Assembly: GCA_002401955.1 (NCBI GenBank)
Contig: NVUQ01000018.1
Location: 1-51,796, forward strand
Source of the DNA: Flavobacteriales bacterium
Lineage (GTDB): Bacteria; Bacteroidota; Bacteroidia; Flavobacteriales_E; Vicingaceae
Reading direction: 5' to 3'
Length of the DNA: 51,796 nucleotides
Positions 49,380 to 51,796 of this stretch are shown one piece after another. Position numbers and translations under genes: made by a program. Under the pieces are notes generated by a model. The model was not told the DNA's origin, searched no databases, and saw only the letters and a program-made list of their open reading frames with translations. The stretch's first letter is position 1. Each line of letters starts with the position of its first letter.

Positions 49380-51796
49380 TTAATTTAATTTAACTATTCG
49401 TTCAACAATTTGTGATGTTTCAGCAACTACTTTTACAAAGTAGGTTCCTTGTGGTAGTTCATCTAACACTATTTCTGTTACATTAGTTTCTAATGTTTGA
49501 AAGTGTACTTTTCTACCTAAGTAATCGAGCACTTCTACTGTTATTGGGTAGGTGGTATTTTTTGATAACTCTACCGTAAAGCTATTTTCAAACGGATTTG
49601 GATAAATAGAAATGTTATCATCTTGATTACATTTTACAGCTATTACCTCATGATATTCATACGCTCCATTAAAGTCGGTTTGTTTTAAACGGTAATAAGC
49701 TGTTCCGTTAAAAGGGTTATCATCAATCCAAGAATAATTAATAATAGTAGAACTATTTCCATTACCATTAACTGTTCCAATAGTCGTAAAATTAAGAGCG
49801 TCAGTACTTTTCTCAATGGAAAAATGACTGTTATTAATTTCTGAGGAAGTAATCCAATTTAAGATAACTCTATCTTCTTTACAAACTGCGTGAAACGATA
49901 GTATTTCTGTGGGCAATACAGTACATATGATTACATTAACCGTGTCGTATACATCGCAAATACCTCCAGTAACTGTTACAACATAGGTTGTGGGAGCAAT
50001 TGGAGTAGCTGTAGGATTCGCTATAACTGAATTATTTAATGTCGCAGTTGGTGTCCAGTTATATGTTAAGCCAGCTGCAGGAGGGGCACATATAGAAAAT
50101 CTTAGATTTGGATGATAAGCATATTGATATGATGGAGTATTAGCACATCCAGGTCCAACATTGTTGTAAGCACGCATGGTTGTGTTACGACCGGTTGTTG
50201 CAGTATAAAAGTAACTATCTATACCAACACTAGCTGAATTATTATAACAAGTTTCAATTACAATATTAGATGTGCCATCCCAATCAATATCGTTTGTTAA
50301 ATTAAATGTGTTCCATCCAGCTGTAGTAGTATAGTTTGTTGGGCCATAAACAACCCCAGCTGTAGCTTCCCATCCATTTGCAGCGAGTAATGAAGTAGCG
50401 CTAGTACATCCCATTTTTATTGTAAACCCATTAAAAGGACCTGTTGAACTTTTAGTGGATATATTAAATGCAATAGATGTAATTGTACCAGATGTTAATC
50501 CCATGGCTGTTAATTCAGCAGCCGTGTATAAGAATTGATACTTTACATCAGAATAAGTGCCATAAAATGGGCCATAAGTACTTGATGAAGTTGTTGCTGT
50601 TCCTACTACTGCTGTTGTGTTTGCTCCAGCGCATGCTACAGTAGACATACCGCAAGGTATTGTTGTTGGAACAGGTCCAGAAAAAATGGAGTTAAGAGAG
50701 GCAAGTTCACCAATACAAACTGTTGTATCATTAGATGCTAGAACAGAATTTCTTGGATCAATATAAACATTAACAGTTCCGGTTGTTGCACATGCAGGGT
50801 TAGCTGGATCAGTAACTGTTACTGTGTAAGTTGCATTACCACCAACTATAGTCGTAGGATTTTGTATACTTGAATTTGATACAGTTGTTGGGGACCAACT
50901 GTAAGTTGTTCCAGCTCCAAAACTACTGCTACAAAATGTAAACCTCATATTTGGACGGTTATAAACTCTAGATCCAGTAACGTTGGTACAAGCAGGTACA
51001 GATCCAGAACTATAATAAAGTGTTCTGTAAAAAGGGGTAGTGGATGTGTAACGAGCAGATTCTGAGCCAGTTTGATCTGGATTACTTGAACAAATCTGAA
51101 CAACAATACTAGATGTACCATCCCAATTGTAGCCAGTTATATCAAAAGCATTCCAACCAAGTGCAGTGGTGTATCTAGCACGACTGTACACTTGTGTTAA
51201 TGAAGCTGTAGGAATAAAGGTAGTAGTAGGAAAATCCTCTTGAACTGTACATCCCATCCATATTTCCATGTTATCATAAGTTTTTCCAGTTGAGATAGAA
51301 ACGTCAAGTTCTAGTTTTGTTATCATACCAGCCGTAAAGCCCATCGCTGTAAGTTCTGCTGAAGTAAAGATGTATTGTCTTTTTGCAGTATAAACTAAAG
51401 TAGATGAAGTTGATCCATAAAAAGGATCATACACTGTAGAAGCTGTTGTGTTTGTTCCTTGAATAGCACTTACATTCGCTCCAGTACAATTTGAATAATT
51501 TATTCCACAGGTTGCTGATGCTGAAAGGGTATTAAGATCAACTAATGTACCTTGGCATACTGTATCTTCAGAAGCTATAGCCCCTGTAGGCGAACCTGCA
51601 ACATTAATGGTTATACTATCTAGTTTATTACAAAAACCGTTAGAGGTGTTAATGTAATAGGTTGTTGGTCCAGTAGGTGTAACAGTAGGATTGGTTGCAT
51701 TTGGATTAGCAAAAGCACCAGTCGGAGACCAATCAGTAGATGATACAGCTCCACTAGGGTTTCCTAAAAGAGAAACCGATGCACCATAACAAATGG
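49380..51796 (-). CDS. Large T9SS-exported repeat protein, 5' end beyond the window
   Basis: At least 805 residues; the frame is open to the window end without a credible start or signal peptide, so an internal ATG at 51434 should not be taken as the start. Contains two related blocks of about 190 residues (YDPFYGSTSSTLVYTAKRQYIFTSAELTAMGF and YGPFYGTYSDVKYQFLYTAAELTAMGL), each followed by a gliding-motility/PKD-like SprB-type repeat with TYTVTVTD or TYVVTVTGG. Ends with ILSFHAVCKEDRVILNWITSSEINNSHFSIEK (fibronectin-like) and a T9SS sorting domain (ISIYPNPFENSFTVEL). Probable cell-surface adhesin. A terminator follows at 49290. Confidence 0.85.
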   Translation of the reverse strand, partial: ICYGASVSLLGNPSGAVSSTDWSPTGAFANPNATNPTVTPTGPTTYYINTSNGFCNKLDSITINVAGSPTGAIASEDTVCQGTLVDLNTLSASATCGINYSNCTGANVSAIQGTNTTASTVYDPFYGSTSSTLVYTAKRQYIFTSAELTAMGFTAGMITKLELDVSISTGKTYDNMEIWMGCTVQEDFPTTTFIPTASLTQVYSRARYTTALGWNAFDITGYNWDGTSSIVVQICSSNPDQTGSESARYTSTTPFYRTLYYSSGSVPACTNVTGSRVYNRPNMRFTFCSSSFGAGTTYSWSPTTVSNSSIQNPTTIVGGNATYTVTVTDPANPACATTGTVNVYIDPRNSVLASNDTTVCIGELASLNSIFSGPVPTTIPCGMSTVACAGANTTAVVGTATTSSSTYGPFYGTYSDVKYQFLYTAAELTAMGLTSGTITSIAFNISTKSSTGPFNGFTIKMGCTSATSLLAANGWEATAGVVYGPTNYTTTAGWNTFNLTNDIDWDGTSNIVIETCYNNSASVGIDSYFYTATTGRNTTMRAYNNVGPGCANTPSYQYAYHPNLRFSICAPPAAGLTYNWTPTATLNNSVIANPTATPIAPTTYVVTVTGGICDVYDTVNVIICTVLPTEILSFHAVCKEDRVILNWITSSEINNSHFSIEKSTDALNFTTIGTVNGNGNSSTIINYSWIDDNPFNGTAYYRLKQTDFNGAYEYHEVIAVKCNQDDNISIYPNPFENSFTVELSKNTTYPITVEVLDYLGRKVHFQTLETNVTEIVLDELPQGTYFVKVVAETSQIVERIVKLN

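Noticed and set aside
51434..51436. Start of the large T9SS protein at the ATG at 51434
   Set aside because: The frame is open upstream to the window end with repeat-like sequence in the same style, and no signal peptide follows this ATG.
1..51796. CRISPR array, rRNA operon, intact insertion sequence or prophage
   Set aside because: No evenly spaced direct repeats, no rRNA-like sequence and no transposase, integrase or phage structural genes were seen.

Overview
The window reads as chromosome of an AT-rich member of the Bacteroidota, most likely order Flavobacteriales. Evidence: several secreted proteins end in type IX secretion (T9SS) sorting domains (YPNP-type C-termini), promoters fit the Bacteroidota TAnnTTTG -7 element, Shine-Dalgarno sequences are weak or absent, flavobacterial-type intergenic inverted repeats occur, and gene content includes a SusC-less GH92 lipoprotein/sugar MFS pair and a GldL-related protein. 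The left edge starts in a 21-A homopolymer, inside the 3' end of an unidentified gene; the right edge cuts a large T9SS surface protein.

Layout. 1-6.7 kb: alpha-mannosidase GH92 with a sugar MFS transporter (one operon), YraN, a small secreted protein, LD-carboxypeptidase. 6.7-14.4 kb (+): metG, a GldL-related membrane protein, a full-length eukaryote-type methylenetetrahydrofolate reductase, an RluB-type pseudouridine synthase and a very large Cys/Met-type PLP enzyme. 14.4-21.3 kb (mostly -): accessory-looking block with an ECF sigma factor and partner membrane protein, a POT peptide transporter coupled to an HExxH protein, a four-gene operon of SHOCT/DUF2752 membrane proteins, a decayed reading frame, and the initiator tRNA-fMet. 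21.5-24.5 kb (+): era, der and a coiled-coil membrane protein, closed by a 54-bp perfect palindrome. 24.5-32.2 kb: two tandem M43-type secreted metalloproteases, a sepiapterin-reductase-like SDR, a cystathionine gamma-synthase/lyase and a secreted SGNH hydrolase. 32.5-40.4 kb: fatty-acid-hydroxylase-type membrane enzyme, FAD oxidoreductase, VWA protein, free-Met-sulfoxide-reductase-type GAF protein, Ig-like lipoprotein, YdjM-type membrane protein. 40.4-45.5 kb (-): methionine/glutamine-type aminotransferase, a duplicated TPR/PD40 protein and omega-amidase. 45.6-51.8 kb: a small gene, a secreted LamG protein, a divergent LamG membrane-bound HTH regulator, and the truncated T9SS protein.

Functional themes. 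Sulfur amino acid and one-carbon metabolism recurs (metG, metF, Cys/Met PLP enzyme, cystathionine enzyme, Met-sulfoxide reductase, Met aminotransferase plus omega-amidase). The best candidates for undescribed biology are: (1) a LamG-sensing membrane-spanning transcription factor at 47.2 kb with palindromes TTCACGG-N4-CCGTGAA placed exactly 21 nt upstream of the -7 elements of two neighbouring genes; (2) the eukaryote-type, two-domain MTHFR; (3) intergenic repeat elements that appear to have entered coding frames in the omega-amidase and in a lipoprotein signal peptide.

All functional assignments rest on motifs and family knowledge recalled while reading; no database search was run.
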